64,000 bases of DNA, from positions 744,001 through 808,000 of the forward strand of contig OX595985.1 in assembly GCA_951394045.1 (NCBI GenBank), written 5' to 3'. This DNA is from Nitzschia sp. DOCU1. Lineage: Eukaryota; Bacillariophyta; Bacillariophyceae; Bacillariales; Bacillariaceae. Below are positions 62,697 through 64,000 of this stretch, piece after piece. The notes below the pieces were generated by a model that saw only the letters and a program-made list of their open reading frames with translations, ran no database searches and was not told the DNA's origin. The translations under genes and the position numbers were made by a program. Numbering within the stretch: the stretch's first letter is position 1; the number at the start of each line of letters is the position of its first letter.

Positions 62697-63733
62697 AGCG
62701 CGTGTAGTCCCTATCGGCAGAGAAGAGTCGGAAACAATGTGGGGATTTGTGAAACGATGAATTTATGCGACTAAGGACAAAAATCAATCATTTGCCGAGT
62801 ATCCGCCATGCGGAAGGCATGCAAAGCCAGAGAAAAGGCAACACAAAACGACATTCCGAAGTTCAAAAAATGAAAAGGGCACCACTTTCACGAGCACCTA
62901 CCGTACATATGCCGGACCGCCTAAGTGATTTCGATCATATTAGCCCGAGCTTGTGGTTAATGCGACATTGATTCACTATGCTACTACGAAAAAGCAAAAC
63001 AAATTACCTATCATAGTATCTCGGTACGTATACTGCGTATGATCTTGCTTGGCTTGGGCTATGTATGTGCAACGATAACGCAGAATCGAGACAGTCAGCA
63101 ATAGCCGAAGGCTAATAGCAGTAGAGCCTGAGATCGAGTGTCCAGCTCGATCTAGTGCAACTAACTAGCTTGACGAAACTGATTGCTTCCAAATTATGCT
63201 ACTAGTTGTAACCGATTGCATTGTTTGTTCTTGAATACAAGTGGGCATAGCGAGAGATGGCAATTTCCGACTCATAAAATATGAATCATCATGAACATAA
63301 TGTGAATATTTCCTAGTCACACGATCTTACCACTTTGTAGGAATCCCGTACGACTCATATCGGATGCTGTGATCCGAGTCTGATGGACATTCAGACTCGA
63401 TTTGCAGTCATGCTAATGGATATAATCTGGTAGTCATTCGTTGGAAAGCTTTGGAACTTTTGCCGTAATCTTCCATATTTGAGCAGACGCTAGGTTGATG
63501 AGTGGCATGCTTGGGTAGGAATGTCGATGGACATTCTTCATGTCATTGAATAGAGTTACAATTACAACTCAATCATTGATTAATATAGCTAGTCTTGTAC
63601 TGCCGGGGAAAGGTTTGGCAATGTGAGAACTGTCGAGGTACAACATCAGACGTATCAGTGTAACGTCGAACATGGTTGCAGTGCCGAAACACAATCAGTT
63701 TCGTAGTCTAGGTTCTCGCCAGTCGTCCAAATG
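62697..63733. other. Intergenic, 1 kb, AT-rich
   Basis: No supported gene. It precedes the SDR start and includes short palindromic stretches (for example GTACGTATACTGCGTAT near 63025) of unclear meaning. Confidence 0.5.
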
Positions 63734-64000
63734 CTACTCATGGGTTCTTTGCCATCGACCCTTGTACACTGAGGCAAGAAGGACGAGAGCTGCGCAGCTC
63801 ATTAGCCCTACAATCACCCATCGGTTTGAAGAGTCCGTCGCCTTCTGAAACAGTTCTCGTGCGGTAGCGGTATGCTCCAGCTCTGAAAGGTCAAACCGTG
63901 GGCACAACGACAGATCTTCCAACTCGCAAAGTCCGTCTTCCGCCCTGGAACGGCGGATGAGGGCAAACATCTCTTCAAGATATTGGCTGTGTATCTCAAG
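63734..64000 (-). CDS. C-terminal end of a tail-anchored-type membrane protein (5' partial)
   Basis: The frame is open from the window's last base to a TAG at 63734-63736, so the start is outside. The visible 88 residues have a charged soluble part (MFALIRRSRAEDGLCELEDL is internal) followed by one hydrophobic helix near the end (WVIVGLMSCAALVLLASVY) and a short basic tail KGRWQRTHE. The arrangement fits a C-terminally anchored protein. No family is recognised from this fragment. Confidence 0.65.
   Translation of the reverse strand, partial: LEIHSQYLEEMFALIRRSRAEDGLCELEDLSLCPRFDLSELEHTATARELFQKATDSSNRWVIVGLMSCAALVLLASVYKGRWQRTHE

Overview
This 64-kb window is nuclear DNA of a photosynthetic stramenopile, most likely a pennate diatom and probably Phaeodactylum tricornutum. 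The evidence is: genes with zero to four short GT-AG introns (mostly 69-123 bp) on both strands; several N-termini with a signal peptide followed by an ASAFAP-like motif (A-F-C-P, A-F-L-S, A-F-G-F), as expected for import into a complex red-type plastid; a membrane-anchored S-adenosylmethionine decarboxylase/aminopropyltransferase fusion of the kind known from diatom long-chain polyamine synthesis; and an intact Ty1/copia retrotransposon resembling diatom CoDi elements. There are no bacterial operons, rRNAs, convincing tRNAs or CRISPR arrays.

Layout. 0-7.2 kb: the end of a double MYND-finger protein, a GH5-like membrane protein (minus strand) that lacks the expected catalytic glutamates, and an uninterrupted NEMF/Rqc2-family gene. 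7.2-14 kb: a gene-poor, eroded zone with a coding relic, two related hairpins showing a compensatory base change, a frameshifted renalase-like oxidoreductase, an orphan membrane protein and a frameshifted SET-domain gene. 14-24 kb: xylulokinase, a TLS1/C9orf78-like protein, the five-exon polyamine fusion gene and a large coiled-coil protein. 24-38 kb: RagC/D GTPase, a plastid membrane protein, a PA-TM-RING E3 ligase, a small two-helix membrane protein, a plastid START-like protein, a PPR protein and the retromer subunit VPS26. 37.7-40.7 kb: two tandem paralogous single-pass membrane proteins. 40.8-46.5 kb: the copia element, with identical 347-bp LTRs and a 5-bp target duplication, inserted about 140 bp upstream of the second paralog. 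47.5-64 kb: a TAF4-like nuclear protein, a LYR-AlgH/UPF0301 fusion, a bromodomain protein, plastid transaldolase, HUS1, an ER-retained (HDEL) 2OG-Fe(II) oxygenase, a mitochondrial-type protein, the K/HDEL receptor ERD2, a plastid-type repeat protein, a short-chain dehydrogenase and a truncated membrane protein at the edge.

Most genes are single-copy housekeeping functions with no shared pathway. Three links stand out. The polyamine gene joins decarboxylation, aminopropyl transfer and a SET-like domain in one membrane-anchored chain. An HDEL-tailed ER enzyme lies 1.5 kb from the gene for the receptor that would retain it. In the retrotransposon, the site just after the 5' LTR is complementary to a site inside the LTR, which suggests self-primed reverse transcription. 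Exon boundaries were inferred by eye from splice motifs, reading frame and protein-family continuity. No database search was run.
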